From NCBI RefSeq assembly GCF_004803695.1, contig NZ_CP039393.1, positions 1,116,001 to 1,180,000 of the forward strand: a DNA stretch of 64,000 nucleotides, written 5' to 3'. Shown in pieces: positions 15,020 through 24,583 of this stretch (positions are counted from its first letter, which is position 1; the number at the start of each line of letters is the position of its first letter). The notes beneath the pieces were generated by a model that worked only from the letters and a program-made list of their open reading frames with translations, had not been told where the DNA came from and did no database searches. This DNA is from Muribaculum gordoncarteri. GTDB taxonomy: Bacteria > Bacteroidota > Bacteroidia > Bacteroidales > Muribaculaceae. The position numbers were made by a program, and so were the translations under genes.

Positions 15020-17455
15020 ATGAACAAGCACTATTTCCCCCGGATTGCCATGATGGTAATGACCGGTGTGATTGCGGTCAGTCTTAATGCGGAGCGTCAT
15101 ACGACTACGTTGAATGAAGGCTGGCAGTTTACAAAGGGTGTCCATTCGGCCGACACGCAGTGGCAGAATGTAAGAATACCTCATGATTGGGCCATATACG
15201 GGCCTTTCGACCGAAATAACGACCTTCAGGTTGTTGCCGTAGAGCAGAACGGAGAAACAGAAAAGACAGAAAAGACCGGCCGTACCGGCGGCCTTCCTTT
15301 TATAGGAAAAGGTTCCTACCGCACGGTTATTGATGTTCCCGACACTACAGGCAGGACATTTACCCTTGTATTTGACGGAGCGATGAGCAATGCGCATGTC
15401 AAAGTCAACGGCAAGGAACTTGCATATTGGCCTTATGGCTACAACTCATTCTATGTCGACATCACTGACGCGGTACATCCCGGCAAGAACGATGTCGAGG
15501 TCGATCTTGAAAACTTTGAAAGGGCATCGCGCTGGTATCCCGGAGCCGGACTTTACCGTAACGTGCATCTTGTAAATACCGATAAAGTACACATCCCCGT
15601 TTGGGGCACATACGTTACGACACCCAAGGTGACCAAGGATTATGCATCGGTGCGCCTTGAGGTGAAGATAGCCGGTCTTAATGACGGCCAAAAGGCTATG
15701 GTGGCTACCGAAATTCTGTCGCCTGCAGGCGATGTGGTTGCAAAGAATTCATCGGAATTTGTGTATCACGGACAGAAGGATTTCCAGAATTTCCTTGTAA
15801 ACCGACCTGAATTGTGGTCGCCGAAGTCGCCAAAGCTGTACACGGCACGCACTACTGTCAGCGTCGACGGCAAGGTTGTCGACAGTTATGACACCCGATT
15901 CGGTATACGCAGTATCGAGTATGTTCCCGAAAAGGGATTTTTCCTTAACGGGGAGCTTACCAAGTTCCGCGGAGTGTGCAATCATCATGACCTCGGCCCG
16001 TTGGGCGCGGCAGTCAACCGCTCGGCGTTGCGTCATCAGATAGAACTGCTCAAGGATATGGGAGTAAATGCCATACGTACATCTCATAACATGCCGGCTC
16101 CCGAACTTGTCGAGCTGTGCGACGAAATGGGCGTGATGTTGATGATTGAGCCCTTTGACGATTGGAGCTTCCGTCCGAAGTCGCCTAACGGTTATGGCTC
16201 ATACTTCAACGGATGGGCCGAGCGTGACATCACCAACATGGTTGAGCATTACCGCAACAGCCCGTCGGTGCTCATGTGGTCGATAGGCAACGAGGTGCCG
16301 AGCCAGTGGGGCCCCGGAGGAGTAAAGGAGCTTACAATGCTTCAGGATCTTGTGCATAAGCTTGACCCGACCCGTCCCGTGACATGCGGTATGGATCAGA
16401 TAAGGGCGGTGCTTGACAATGGCTTTGCTGCCGCTCTCGACATTCCCGGCTTCAATTACAAGCCTCAGTTCTATGAAGAAGCCTATGAAAAGCTTCCGCA
16501 GAAACTGATTCTCGGTTCGGAAACCGCTTCGACCGTTTCATCGCGTGGAGTTTATCATTTCCCTATCGAATTTAAGGAACACAATCACGTGACGCACCCC
16601 GACCATCAGTCGTCGAGCTATGACAATGAGTCATGTATATGGTCCAACACTCCCGATATAGACTTTGCTATGGACGATGACAAGGACTATGTAATAGGTC
16701 AGTTTGTGTGGACCGGATTTGACTATCTTGGCGAGCCTTCGCCTTACGATACCGATGCATGGCCCAACCATAGCTCAGTGTTCGGTATCATCGACCTTGC
16801 GTCACTTCCCAAGGACCGTTATTACCTCTATCGCTCAAAGTGGAACGAGGAGTCGCCGACACTTCACATTCTGCCTCACTGGAACTGGAAAGGCCGTGAA
16901 GGCAAGGTGACACCTATATTTGTCTACACCAGCTATCCCAAAGCCGAGTTGTTTATAAACGGAAAGAGTCAGGGCGTTCGCGAGAAGAACGACTCCACCT
17001 ATCAGAATCGTTACAGGCTGATGTGGAACGAAACCGTGTACGAACCGGGTGAGGTAAAGGTAGTGGCTTACGATGACAAGGGCAATGCCGTTGCCGAGGA
17101 GTCGATAAAAACCGCAGGCAAGCCGCATCATCTTGTTGTCACACCCAATCGTGAATCGTTGAAGGCCGATGGTGACGATCTTGTCTATTTCACGGTACAA
17201 GTCGCCGACAAGAATGACAATATCGTGCCTACCGATGATCGTCTTGTCAAATTTAAAGTAGACGGAGCCGGTGCATTTGAGGCTACTGCAAATGGCGACC
17301 CGACATGCTTGTTGCCGTTCCAGAATCCTGAGATGAAGCTATTCAGTGGTGCTGCCACAGCGATAGCCCGTAGCGGCAAGACTCCGGGAACTCTTCGTTT
17401 CCGCGTGACGGCCAAAGGCGTGGCTCCTGCCGAAGTTGAAATTCCCGTTCGTTGA
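15020..17455 (+). CDS. Secreted glycoside hydrolase family 2 (beta-galactosidase-like)
   Basis: The 811-residue protein has an N-terminal signal sequence (hydrophobic core about 10-23), a GH2 sugar-binding jelly roll (about 30-190, with RWYPGAGLYRNVHL), an immunoglobulin-like domain (about 195-300), a TIM barrel (about 305-590) and C-terminal DUF4982/Ig-like domains (about 640-811). The acid/base is Glu425 in WSIGNE and the nucleophile is Glu501 in LGSETAST. FRGVCNHHDLGPLG and the pattern overall match Bacteroidetes periplasmic beta-galactosidases. It diverges from the L-galactose operon, suggesting it trims an L-galactose-containing glycan; the linkage cut is unknown. A short polar insert at about 77-90 (ETEKTEKTGRTGG) is encoded by a 9-bp direct repeat and looks recently expanded. 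Confidence 0.9.
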   Translation: MNKHYFPRIAMMVMTGVIAVSLNAERHTTTLNEGWQFTKGVHSADTQWQNVRIPHDWAIYGPFDRNNDLQVVAVEQNGETEKTEKTGRTGGLPFIGKGSYRTVIDVPDTTGRTFTLVFDGAMSNAHVKVNGKELAYWPYGYNSFYVDITDAVHPGKNDVEVDLENFERASRWYPGAGLYRNVHLVNTDKVHIPVWGTYVTTPKVTKDYASVRLEVKIAGLNDGQKAMVATEILSPAGDVVAKNSSEFVYHGQKDFQNFLVNRPELWSPKSPKLYTARTTVSVDGKVVDSYDTRFGIRSIEYVPEKGFFLNGELTKFRGVCNHHDLGPLGAAVNRSALRHQIELLKDMGVNAIRTSHNMPAPELVELCDEMGVMLMIEPFDDWSFRPKSPNGYGSYFNGWAERDITNMVEHYRNSPSVLMWSIGNEVPSQWGPGGVKELTMLQDLVHKLDPTRPVTCGMDQIRAVLDNGFAAALDIPGFNYKPQFYEEAYEKLPQKLILGSETASTVSSRGVYHFPIEFKEHNHVTHPDHQSSSYDNESCIWSNTPDIDFAMDDDKDYVIGQFVWTGFDYLGEPSPYDTDAWPNHSSVFGIIDLASLPKDRYYLYRSKWNEESPTLHILPHWNWKGREGKVTPIFVYTSYPKAELFINGKSQGVREKNDSTYQNRYRLMWNETVYEPGEVKVVAYDDKGNAVAEESIKTAGKPHHLVVTPNRESLKADGDDLVYFTVQVADKNDNIVPTDDRLVKFKVDGAGAFEATANGDPTCLLPFQNPEMKLFSGAATAIARSGKTPGTLRFRVTAKGVAPAEVEIPVR
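15257..15274 (+). repeat. Two 9-bp direct repeats inside the GH2 gene
   Basis: ACAGAAAAG occurs twice head to tail and encodes a T-E-K/T-E-K motif in a surface-like loop of the N-terminal domain. The period is a multiple of three, so changes in copy number keep the frame. Confidence 0.6.
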
Positions 17456-17476
17456 CAGTTATAACAATCGAGAGAT

Positions 17477-18433
17477 ATGAAATACCGATTCTGTGGCAAT
17501 AGTGGATTGCAGCTACCGATGATATCACTCGGCTTGTGGCATAATTTCGGATATGTCGACAATTATGCCACGGCTCGTGACATCATATTCCACGCATTTG
17601 ACAAGGGTATAACCCACTTCGACATCGCCAATAATTACGGCCCGCCTCCCGGTAGCGCCGAGGCCAATTTCGGGCGAATGCTGAGCGAGGGGCTTAAGAA
17701 TCATCGAGATGAAATCATCGTCACCTCCAAAGCCGGTCACCTCATGTGGGACGGCCCCTATGGCGACGGCGGTTCGCGCAAATATATAATGGCAAGCATA
17801 AATCAGAGCCTTAAGCGCACCGGTCTTGAATACTTCGACATATTTTACAGCCATCGTTATTGTAGCGAAACACCGCTTGAAGAAACTGTTCAGGCTCTTA
17901 TCGACATCGTGAAGCAGGGTAAGGCCCTTTATGTGGGATTGTCAAAGTATCCTGTGGATAAAGCAGCGGAGGCGTGTGAGATGATGCGACAGCAGAATGT
18001 GAGGTGCCTCATATATCAGGACCGTTACAGCATGTTGAGCCGAAAGCCCGAGGGCGCCCACTTTGCCATGTGTCGTGAGCAGGGTCTTGGATTCATAGCT
18101 TTTTCGCCGTTGGCACAGGGGTTGCTTACCAATCGCTATATCAACGGAATTCCCGAAGGTTCAAGAGCCGCACGTGACGGAGGTTTCCTACATCGTGAGG
18201 ACATAACGCCCGAATTGGTTGAAAAAATCAAGTTGCTTGACGCAATGGCGGCCCGTCGAGGACAGTCGTTGGCTCAAATGGCCATAGCATGGCTGCTTGC
18301 CAAGCCGGGAATGACATCGGTTATTGTGGGTGCAAGCTCGGTGGGGCAGCTCGATAATAATATCGCTGCAGTCGACAACATTGAGTTTACTATTGAGGAG
18401 CTTGCCGAGATAGATGCCATACTGAATCAATAG
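17477..18433 (+). CDS. Aldo/keto reductase, L-glyceraldehyde-3-phosphate reductase (YghZ/Gpr)-like
   Basis: This 318-residue AKR barrel carries the tetrad Asp49, Tyr54 (FDIANNYGPPPGSAE), Lys85 (VTSKAGHLM) and His in FYSHRYC. The GPPPGSAE and YDLYQ/YQDRYSMLSRKPEG-type segments fit the AKR14/YghZ group, which reduces short aldehydes such as L-glyceraldehyde-3-phosphate or methylglyoxal with NADPH. It follows the GH2 gene by 21 bases and shares its terminator, so the two form an operon. The physiological substrate is unknown. It is clearly distinct from the putative L-galactose dehydrogenase at 13793-14725, which belongs to another AKR group. Confidence 0.8.
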   Translation: MKYRFCGNSGLQLPMISLGLWHNFGYVDNYATARDIIFHAFDKGITHFDIANNYGPPPGSAEANFGRMLSEGLKNHRDEIIVTSKAGHLMWDGPYGDGGSRKYIMASINQSLKRTGLEYFDIFYSHRYCSETPLEETVQALIDIVKQGKALYVGLSKYPVDKAAEACEMMRQQNVRCLIYQDRYSMLSRKPEGAHFAMCREQGLGFIAFSPLAQGLLTNRYINGIPEGSRAARDGGFLHREDITPELVEKIKLLDAMAARRGQSLAQMAIAWLLAKPGMTSVIVGASSVGQLDNNIAAVDNIEFTIEELAEIDAILNQ

Positions 18434-18457
18434 CAGTCACACAGCACATATATAAAG

Positions 18458-18492
18458 AATCAGCCATTTAGCATTGCGCTAAATGGCTGATT
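18458..18492. terminator. Bidirectional terminator, aldo/keto reductase / pgk
   Basis: Perfect 15-bp arms AATCAGCCATTTAGC (18458-18472) and GCTAAATGGCTGATT (18478-18492) surround a 5-base loop; TATTTTATT follows on the plus strand. The genes converge here. Confidence 0.93.
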
Positions 18493-18520
18493 TATTTTAT
18501 TGATTAAAACAGGTTGTCGA

Positions 18521-19780
18521 TTACTTGCCCTGAACGGCAGCAACGCCGGGGAGAATCTTACCTTCGATGGCCTCAAGAAGTGCGCCGCCACCGGTTGATA
18601 CGTAAGAAACTTCATCGGCAAGACCGAACTTGTTTACACATGCAACCGAGTCACCGCCGCCAACGAGTGAGAATGCACCATTATTGGTAGCTTCTACGAT
18701 AGCATCGGCGATTGCACGAGAACCACCTGTGAAGTTGTCAAACTCGAATACACCTGCAGGGCCGTTCCAAAGGATAGTCTTGGAAGGAACGATGGCTGCT
18801 GCAAAAAGCTTGCGGGTTTCGGGACCTGCATCGAGGCCTTCCCATCCGTCGGGGATGTTGTTGGCGGGGCAAACCATAGTCTTGGCATCGTTGCTGAATG
18901 AATCGGCAGCAATGCAGTCGGTGCCGAGGATGAGGTTTACACCCTTCTCCTTAGCCTTCTTGATGATGTCAAGAGCAAGGTCAAGCTTGTCGTCCTCAAC
19001 GATTGAGTTACCGATCTTGCCGCCCTGAGCCTTGGCAAATGTATATGTCATACCGCCGCAGAGGATGAGGTTGTCAACCTTGTCCATGAGGTTTTCGATG
19101 ATGCCGATTTTGGTTGAAACCTTAGAACCACCCATGATTGCGGTGAAGGGACGCTTGATGTCGCTGAGGATGTTGTCAACGGCCTGAACTTCCTTCTCCA
19201 TGAGGTAGCCGAGCATCTTGTCGTCAGCTCCGAAATAGTCGGCGATAACGGCTGTTGAAGCGTGCTTGCGGTGAGCTGTACCGAATGCGTCGTTAACATA
19301 TACATCGGCATAGCTTGCGAGCTGCTTTGCAAATTCTTTCTGTTTTTCCTTCATCTCTTTCTTAGCTGCGTCGTAAGCGGGATCGGCTTTGTCGATGCCT
19401 ACGGGCTTGCCTTCTTCTTCGGGGTGGAAACGAAGGTTTTCAAGCAGAAGCACTTCGCCGGGCTTGAGGTTGGCTGCGGCTTCAGCTGCTTCGGGACCTA
19501 CGCAGTCAGATACAAACTTTACATCATGGCCGAGAGCCTTGGCTACATCGTCCTTGATCTGGCTAAGTGAGAACTTAGGATTTACCTTGCCTTTGGGCTT
19601 GCCCATGTGTGACATGATGATGAGGCTGCCACCGTCGTTGAGGATTTTCTTGAGGGTGGGGAGGGCGCCACGGATACGGGTGTCATCGGTAATCTTACCG
19701 TTTTCATCCAGAGGCACATTGAAGTCAACACGGACAATGGCCTTCTTTCCGGCAAAGTTGTAGTTGTCTATTTTCTGCAT
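18521..19780 (-). CDS. pgk: Phosphoglycerate kinase
   Basis: The 419-residue cytosolic glycolytic enzyme transfers phosphate from 1,3-bisphosphoglycerate to ADP. Family signatures include [13 protein letters not shown] at the N-terminus, [45 protein letters not shown] and the C-terminal nucleotide loop [14 protein letters not shown] with STGGGALLE. The length fits. It is transcribed alone from its own promoter (TATATTTG about 58 bases upstream) and ends in a strong shared terminator. Confidence 0.98.
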   Translation of the reverse strand: MQKIDNYNFAGKKAIVRVDFNVPLDENGKITDDTRIRGALPTLKKILNDGGSLIIMSHMGKPKGKVNPKFSLSQIKDDVAKALGHDVKFVSDCVGPEAAEAAANLKPGEVLLLENLRFHPEEEGKPVGIDKADPAYDAAKKEMKEKQKEFAKQLASYADVYVNDAFGTAHRKHASTAVIADYFGADDKMLGYLMEKEVQAVDNILSDIKRPFTAIMGGSKVSTKIGIIENLMDKVDNLILCGGMTYTFAKAQGGKIGNSIVEDDKLDLALDIIKKAKEKGVNLILGTDCIAADSFSNDAKTMVCPANNIPDGWEGLDAGPETRKLFAAAIVPSKTILWNGPAGVFEFDNFTGGSRAIADAIVEATNNGAFSLVGGGDSVACVNKFGLADEVSYVSTGGGALLEAIEGKILPGVAAVQGK

Positions 19781-19837
19781 TTTGGTTAATATTTAGTTGG
19801 TTAATCGAAATAGTCTGTAACAATGAAATATTTACGG

Positions 19838-19845
19838 CAAATATA
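19838..19845 (-). promoter_or_regulatory. -7 box for pgk
   Basis: TATATTTG on the minus strand, with start expected near 19831, leaves a leader of about 50 bases. Confidence 0.65.
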
Positions 19846-19850
19846 GCGGA

Positions 19851-19862
19851 AATTCGCGAATT
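19851..19862. promoter_or_regulatory. 12-bp perfect palindrome in the pgk promoter
   Basis: AATTCGCGAATT lies five bases upstream of the pgk -7 box, within the spacer to -33. The same CGCGAATT-N5-TATATTTG layout recurs at 59608-59628. Confidence 0.5.
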
Positions 19863-19878
19863 ATGCTGCTAAATTTGC

Positions 19879-20709
19879 TTAAATGATGTGAGATGACTTC
19901 AATAATGCCGACATCTGGTCGCGAAGCTTTTCAGCCTCCTTGCCTGCGGCTTCGGCGAAGTCTTCACCCGACGATGCGTATATGATGCCTCGCGATGAGT
20001 TGACGAGCAATCCGCAGTCGGGAATCATGCCGTAACGTGCCACTTCCTCAAGGCTGCCTCCCTGTGCGCCTACACCGGGAACAAGCAGGAAGCTTTGTGG
20101 TGCAACGTTGCGAATGTCCTTGAACATGCTGCCCTGTGTAGCACCCACTACATACATCATTTCATCGGGAGTGGCCCATTTCTGTGATGTGGTGATTACG
20201 TGCTCGAAGAGTCGCTTGCCGTTTTTGTCCTCGATCAACTGGAAGTCATGAGATCCCTTGTTGGATGTGAGGGCCAGCAGAATCACCCATTTGCCCTCAT
20301 ATCCGAGAAACGGTGTCACGCTGTCCTCGCCCATGTAGGGTGCCACGGTTATGGCATCGACATCGAGATGCTCGAAGAAGCTGCGGGCATAGAGCATCGA
20401 GGTGTTGCCTATGTCGCCTCGCTTGGCATCGGCGATTATGAATTGGTCGGGATGATTCTCCTTCAGATATTTTACGGTGCGCTCAAGAGCAATCCATCCC
20501 TCCACACCGAGGCTTTCGTAGAATGCGAGATTGGGCTTGTAGGCTACGCAATAGGGCGCTGTGGCATCGATTATCGCTTTGTTGAAGGCAAATAACGGAT
20601 TTTCCTCGCGCAGCAGATGCTGAGGTATTTTCTTTATGTCGGGATCAAGTCCCACGCATAGAAATGACTCTTTACGCTTTATGTTCTCAACTAATTCAGT
20701 TCTTTTCAT
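19879..20709 (-). CDS. pyrF: Orotidine 5'-phosphate decarboxylase
   Basis: The 276-residue protein converts orotidine 5'-phosphate to UMP, the last step of pyrimidine synthesis. The type 2 family pattern is clear: [14 protein letters not shown] at the N-terminus, the catalytic [14 protein letters not shown] (Lys/Asp set), [10 protein letters not shown] and the phosphate loop [10 protein letters not shown]. The start [14 protein letters not shown] at 20709 is chosen because the frame upstream overlaps prfA and carries no conserved residues. It follows prfA by 20 bases in one operon, a translation/nucleotide pairing with no obvious functional link. Confidence 0.96.
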   Translation of the reverse strand: MKRTELVENIKRKESFLCVGLDPDIKKIPQHLLREENPLFAFNKAIIDATAPYCVAYKPNLAFYESLGVEGWIALERTVKYLKENHPDQFIIADAKRGDIGNTSMLYARSFFEHLDVDAITVAPYMGEDSVTPFLGYEGKWVILLALTSNKGSHDFQLIEDKNGKRLFEHVITTSQKWATPDEMMYVVGATQGSMFKDIRNVAPQSFLLVPGVGAQGGSLEEVARYGMIPDCGLLVNSSRGIIYASSGEDFAEAAGKEAEKLRDQMSALLKSSHII

Positions 20710-20729
20710 CGGTCTATGTTGATTGAGGG

Positions 20730-21839
20730 TTATAATTCTGACTCTTTTAGCTTCTCGGCATTCTCGGCGATTATCAGGTGGTCGATGCAATCCTGTATGT
20801 CACCATCCATGAATGCCGCAAGATTGTAGATTGTGTAGTTGATGCGGTGATCGGTGATGCGTCCCTGCGGATAGTTGTAGGTGCGTATCTTGGCCGAGCG
20901 GTCGCCGGTCGACACCATAGTCTTTCGGCGTGACGCTATGTCGTCGAGGTACTTTTGGTGCTCCTTGTCGTAGATGAATGTACGCAGTCGGCTTAGGGCG
21001 CGCTCCTTGTTCTTGGGCTGGTCGCGTGTTTCGGTACACTCGATCAGTATTTCCTCGGTTTCGCCTGTATTGGGGTTCTTCCACATGTAGCGAAGTCTTA
21101 CGCCCGATTCCACCTTGTTTACGTTCTGGCCTCCGGCACCTCCGCTTCGGAATGTGTCCCACTTTATTTCACCTTCGTTGATTTCTACATCAAATTCCTC
21201 GGCCTCGGGCAGCACGGCCACTGTGGCCGCCGATGTGTGCACACGGCCCTGGGTTTCGGTAGCCGGCACTCGTTGTACACGGTGTACGCCGCTTTCATAC
21301 TTCAGGATACCGTACACGCCTTCGCCCGTTACCGAGAATACTATCTCCTTGAATCCTCCGGCTGTTCCTTCGTTGAAGCTTGTCACGGCTACATTCCAGC
21401 CCTTTGACTCACAATATTTGCTGTACATCTTGAACAGGTCGCCTGCGAATATTGCAGCCTCGTCGCCTCCTGTGCCTCCTCTTATTTCAACGATTGCATT
21501 CTTGCCGTCCTCGGGGTCGGCCGGGATGAGAAGCAACTTTATCTCCTCTTCAAGCTGCGGTATTCGTGCCGTGGCGTCATCAAGTTCCTCCTTGGCAAGC
21601 GAACGCATCTCTTCGTCACTCTCGGAGTCGAGAACTTCACGTGCTTCATTTATGTTGTCGAGCAGATTGCGGTAACAGCGGGTGGCATTGGTCAACTTTT
21701 CAAGCTCTTTATACTCCTTGGTCAGTCGTACATAGCGCTTCATGTCTGAAATAACTGCCGGGTCGGTTATCAATGTGCTCACTTCCTCAAAACGCGCTTC
21801 AATGCCGTCGAGGCGTGAGAGTAGGGAATTTTCTGACAT
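20730..21839 (-). CDS. prfA: Peptide chain release factor 1
   Basis: The 369-residue class I release factor has the catalytic GGQ motif in [14 protein letters not shown], which positions water for peptidyl-tRNA hydrolysis, and the preceding [13 protein letters not shown] segment. The codon-recognition region around [14 protein letters not shown] and the C-terminal [14 protein letters not shown] element agree with RF1 rather than RF2; RF1 reads UAA and UAG. Length is normal. It heads a two-gene operon with pyrF. A near-consensus -7 box (TAACTTCG) lies at 21867-21874 on the minus strand. Confidence 0.97.
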   Translation of the reverse strand: MSENSLLSRLDGIEARFEEVSTLITDPAVISDMKRYVRLTKEYKELEKLTNATRCYRNLLDNINEAREVLDSESDEEMRSLAKEELDDATARIPQLEEEIKLLLIPADPEDGKNAIVEIRGGTGGDEAAIFAGDLFKMYSKYCESKGWNVAVTSFNEGTAGGFKEIVFSVTGEGVYGILKYESGVHRVQRVPATETQGRVHTSAATVAVLPEAEEFDVEINEGEIKWDTFRSGGAGGQNVNKVESGVRLRYMWKNPNTGETEEILIECTETRDQPKNKERALSRLRTFIYDKEHQKYLDDIASRRKTMVSTGDRSAKIRTYNYPQGRITDHRINYTIYNLAAFMDGDIQDCIDHLIIAENAEKLKESEL

Positions 21840-21979
21840 AAGTGACTATTGTGTTGTAATTTTTCGCGAAGTTACAAATTTTTCGCCATATTTTTATGCA
21901 TTGTGGCGAGTAAAACATCAAAACCTATATTTTAATGTTTTTAACTTTTATGTGCTTAATTATGGCGCATGGTGAGGAC

Positions 21980-21987
21980 TATCTTTG
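21980..21987 (+). promoter_or_regulatory. -7 box for a small hypothetical gene
   Basis: TATCTTTG predicts a start near 21994, which supports the ATG at 22018 and excludes an in-frame upstream start at 21985. Confidence 0.6.
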
Positions 21988-22017
21988 CAACGTGTTCAAC
22001 TAATAAATCTTATTGCT

Positions 22018-22230
22018 ATGTTACAGCCGATAGTTATCACTCCTAAAGTGATAAGCACAATCCAGTCACTTCCGGAGGAAGAACGAGTTACGATAGCAGG
22101 AGCTATCGCGAAAGAGATGATTTTGGGTGACAGCGATGTTTCGCTATCCCCTGTACAGAGGATTATCTATGCTATGATACAGAGTTATATCCGACATGAC
22201 TCTCACCGATTCAATAAGGAAAATATTTAG
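22018..22230 (+). CDS. Small conserved-looking protein of unknown function
   Basis: The 70-residue soluble protein begins MLQPIVITPKVISTIQSLPEEERVTIAGAIAKEMIL and ends in a basic segment (SYIRHDSHRFNKEN). The centre is predicted helical and no cysteine, catalytic motif or membrane segment is present. I do not recognise the family. A good -7 box 31 bases upstream and typical codon use support expression. It stands alone: 197 A/T-rich bases separate it from the next gene and show no recognisable structure apart from that gene's promoter. Confidence 0.6.
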   Translation: MLQPIVITPKVISTIQSLPEEERVTIAGAIAKEMILGDSDVSLSPVQRIIYAMIQSYIRHDSHRFNKENI

Positions 22231-22353
22231 GGCACTATGCGATAATACTATGAAAAACACACATTTTTCAAAATGTTGATGTCAAAAAGTGTATTAAACA
22301 ATGCACAAAGGTTTAAATATGTGAAATTGTTTGGATGATTACTATTAGTGTTG

Positions 22354-22361
22354 TAAATTTG
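22354..22361 (+). promoter_or_regulatory. -7 box for the aguA/aguB operon
   Basis: TAAATTTG with start near 22368 gives a leader of about 60 bases before the small gene at 22428. Confidence 0.5.
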
Positions 22362-22427
22362 AAACAGTAATTTGCCTATCTGTTTTTAGTGAACGTATCA
22401 TTTCTTCTTAGACTCAAATATTGAATT

Positions 22428-22661
22428 ATGAGAGATATAACTGATGTCTTCCTTCATATACTCCATCAATACGGAAGTGTGGATATGGCCGAAGCGGAGT
22501 TCAAAAAAATGATAAACGAGGATTCGGAGCTGCGAACCGAGTACCGTGAATGGTGCGATGCTGTGGGAAGTAGTGAAAAGAACGGATTCCTTGATTTTTG
22601 TGAAGAGTACATGGATTCGCAGGAGTCCATCTACGATACATTGAACGATTATGATGAGTGA
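22428..22661 (+). CDS. Small acidic protein preceding agmatine deiminase
   Basis: The 77-residue protein is rich in Asp and Glu (MRDITDVFLHILHQYGSVDMAEAEFKKMINED, ending YDTLNDYDE), is predicted to be all helical, and has two cysteines (EWCDA, DFCEE) but no known motif. Its stop overlaps the agmatine deiminase start by 11 bases, so the two are translationally linked. I recall similar small genes upstream in other Bacteroidales but know no function. It could be a regulator or partner of the polyamine enzymes; that is speculation from coupling alone. Confidence 0.7.
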   Translation: MRDITDVFLHILHQYGSVDMAEAEFKKMINEDSELRTEYREWCDAVGSSEKNGFLDFCEEYMDSQESIYDTLNDYDE

Positions 22662-23691
22662 TCGTGCGACAAGGCTTCCTGCCGAGTGGGAGCCTCACGG
22701 AGCTGTGATGCTTTCGTGGCCCCACAAGGACACCGACTGGGCTCCGGTGCTCGATGACGCAATCGACTGTTTCGTCGAGATAGCCAAGGCCATTGCCCGG
22801 GAGGAAACGCTGATCGTTGTAGCTCCCGATGTCGAGGAGCCGCGACGGGTGCTTGATTGTGAGAAACTGCCTAATCGCATACTCTATCTCACGGTTCCGA
22901 CCAATGACACGTGGGCCCGTGATTTCGGCCCTATAACCGTAGAGCGTGACGGTAATCCGGTGATATGCGATTTCAAGTTCAACGGGTGGGGACTTAAGTT
23001 TCCCGCCGACAAGGACAACCTCATAACCCGCGCTATGTGCAATGCCGGTTTGCTGAGAGGTTGTTACAGCAATGAACTGTCATTTGTGCTCGAAGGCGGC
23101 TCAATCGAGAGTGACGGGCAGGGAACTTTGATGACTACATCGCAATGCCTGCTTTCGCCCAATCGCAATGGAGCGATGTCGCGTGATGAAATCGAGGAGT
23201 ACCTTAAGTCGCGATTCGGTCTTGACCGGGTGCTGTGGCTTGATTACGGTGCGCTTGAAGGCGATGATACCGACAGCCACATCGACACACTTGCCCGCTT
23301 GGCACCAAATGATACCATCCTGTATGTAGGCACTGACGATGTCACCGACAGCCACTATGATGAACTGAACAAGATGAAGCTTCAGCTTCAGTCGTTTGTG
23401 ACCGCTTTGGGACAGCCTTACAACCTGATAGAACTGCCACTGCCCGATGCCGTGTATGACGAAGATGGAAACAGATTGCCTGCTACCTATGCCAATTTCT
23501 TGATTATGAATCATTCGATATTGATGCCTGTCTACCGACAGCCGCAGAAGGATGAACTTGCAGCACAGATAATCAAGATTGCATTCCCCGACCATCAGGT
23601 GGTGAAAATCGATTGCAGTGTATTGATAAAACAACACGGCTCGCTGCATTGTGTGACGATGCAGGTGCCTGAAACGATATTACCTATATGA
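22651..23691 (+). CDS. aguA: Agmatine deiminase
   Basis: The 346-residue pentein-fold protein (PAD_porph family) hydrolyses agmatine to N-carbamoylputrescine and ammonia. Motifs include RLPAEWEPHGAVMLSWPH, TNDTWARDFGPI with substrate-binding Asp, the catalytic His in DTDSHIDTLAR and the nucleophile Cys near the C-terminus in HGSLHCVTMQ. It overlaps the amidase start by 4 bases (ATGA). Together the two enzymes give the two-step agmatine route to putrescine. M1 or M2 could be the start; both fall inside the upstream overlap. Cytosolic. Confidence 0.95.
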   Translation: MMSDRATRLPAEWEPHGAVMLSWPHKDTDWAPVLDDAIDCFVEIAKAIAREETLIVVAPDVEEPRRVLDCEKLPNRILYLTVPTNDTWARDFGPITVERDGNPVICDFKFNGWGLKFPADKDNLITRAMCNAGLLRGCYSNELSFVLEGGSIESDGQGTLMTTSQCLLSPNRNGAMSRDEIEEYLKSRFGLDRVLWLDYGALEGDDTDSHIDTLARLAPNDTILYVGTDDVTDSHYDELNKMKLQLQSFVTALGQPYNLIELPLPDAVYDEDGNRLPATYANFLIMNHSILMPVYRQPQKDELAAQIIKIAFPDHQVVKIDCSVLIKQHGSLHCVTMQVPETILPI

Positions 23692-24575
23692 GCAATATTT
23701 TGAAAGTAGGAATTATACAGCAAGCCAATACGGGCGACATTGACAACAATCGCAATCGACTTGCCGAGAAGATGAGGCGCCTTGCCGAAAACGGTGCCCG
23801 ACTCATAGTGAATCAGGAGTTGCATGATTCGCTCTATTTTTGTCAGACTGAATCGACCGACTTGTGCGGGCTTGCCGTGGGATTCCCTTCAAAGACCACC
23901 GAATTCTACTCGGCACTTGCCCGTGAGCTCGGAGTCGTAATAGTCACTTCGTTGTTTGAACGCAGGGCTCCGGGACTGTATCATAATACGGCTGTAGTGT
24001 TTGAGGCCGACGGCTCGATTGCAGGAAAATACCGTAAGATGCACATTCCCGACGATCCTGCCTACTATGAGAAATTTTACTTCACTCCCGGTGACCTCGG
24101 TTTTGAACCGATCGACACATCGGTAGGACGACTTGGCGTGCTTGTATGCTGGGACCAGTGGTACCCCGAGGCTGCACGCCTTATGGCGTTGCGTGGAGCC
24201 GAGATGCTCATCTATCCCACCGCAATAGGATGGGAGAGCAGCGACGCCGACGATGAGAAATCGCGTCAGCGTGAGGCATGGATTACCGTGCAGCGCGGCC
24301 ATGCAATAGCCAACGGACTTCCGCTTATAGCTGTAAATAGAGTGGGACATGAGGACGACCCGTCGAATGTCACGGGAGGAATTCAGTTCTGGGGTAGCTC
24401 GTTTGTTGCTGGGCCGCAGGGTGAATTCCTGTTCAAGGCTCCTGACGATAAAGAATGCGAAGCTGTGGTCGAAATCGACCTTTCCCGCTCGGAAAATGTG
24501 CGCCGTTGGTGGCCCTTCCTCCGTGACAGGCGCATTGATGCCTACGGGGGCTTGACAAGCCGTTTCCTTGACTAA
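23688..24575 (+). CDS. aguB: N-carbamoylputrescine amidase
   Basis: The 295-residue carbon-nitrogen hydrolase (nitrilase superfamily) protein has the Glu-Lys-Cys triad: Glu in NQELHDSLYF, Lys in KYRKMHIPDD and Cys in LVCWDQWYPE. The sequence HIPDDPAYYEKFYFTPGD is typical of carbamoylputrescine amidases. It releases putrescine, CO2 and ammonia from the AguA product. A strong terminator follows. Arginine decarboxylase, which would supply agmatine, is not in the window. Confidence 0.95.
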   Translation: MSNILKVGIIQQANTGDIDNNRNRLAEKMRRLAENGARLIVNQELHDSLYFCQTESTDLCGLAVGFPSKTTEFYSALARELGVVIVTSLFERRAPGLYHNTAVVFEADGSIAGKYRKMHIPDDPAYYEKFYFTPGDLGFEPIDTSVGRLGVLVCWDQWYPEAARLMALRGAEMLIYPTAIGWESSDADDEKSRQREAWITVQRGHAIANGLPLIAVNRVGHEDDPSNVTGGIQFWGSSFVAGPQGEFLFKAPDDKECEAVVEIDLSRSENVRRWWPFLRDRRIDAYGGLTSRFLD

Positions 24576-24583
24576 TTCGTATA

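Noticed and set aside
17477-18433. Second aldo/keto reductase as the L-galactose dehydrogenase
   Set aside because: Its GPPPGSAE motif places it in the YghZ/L-GAP reductase group; the enzyme at 13793-14725 matches plant L-galactose dehydrogenase much better.
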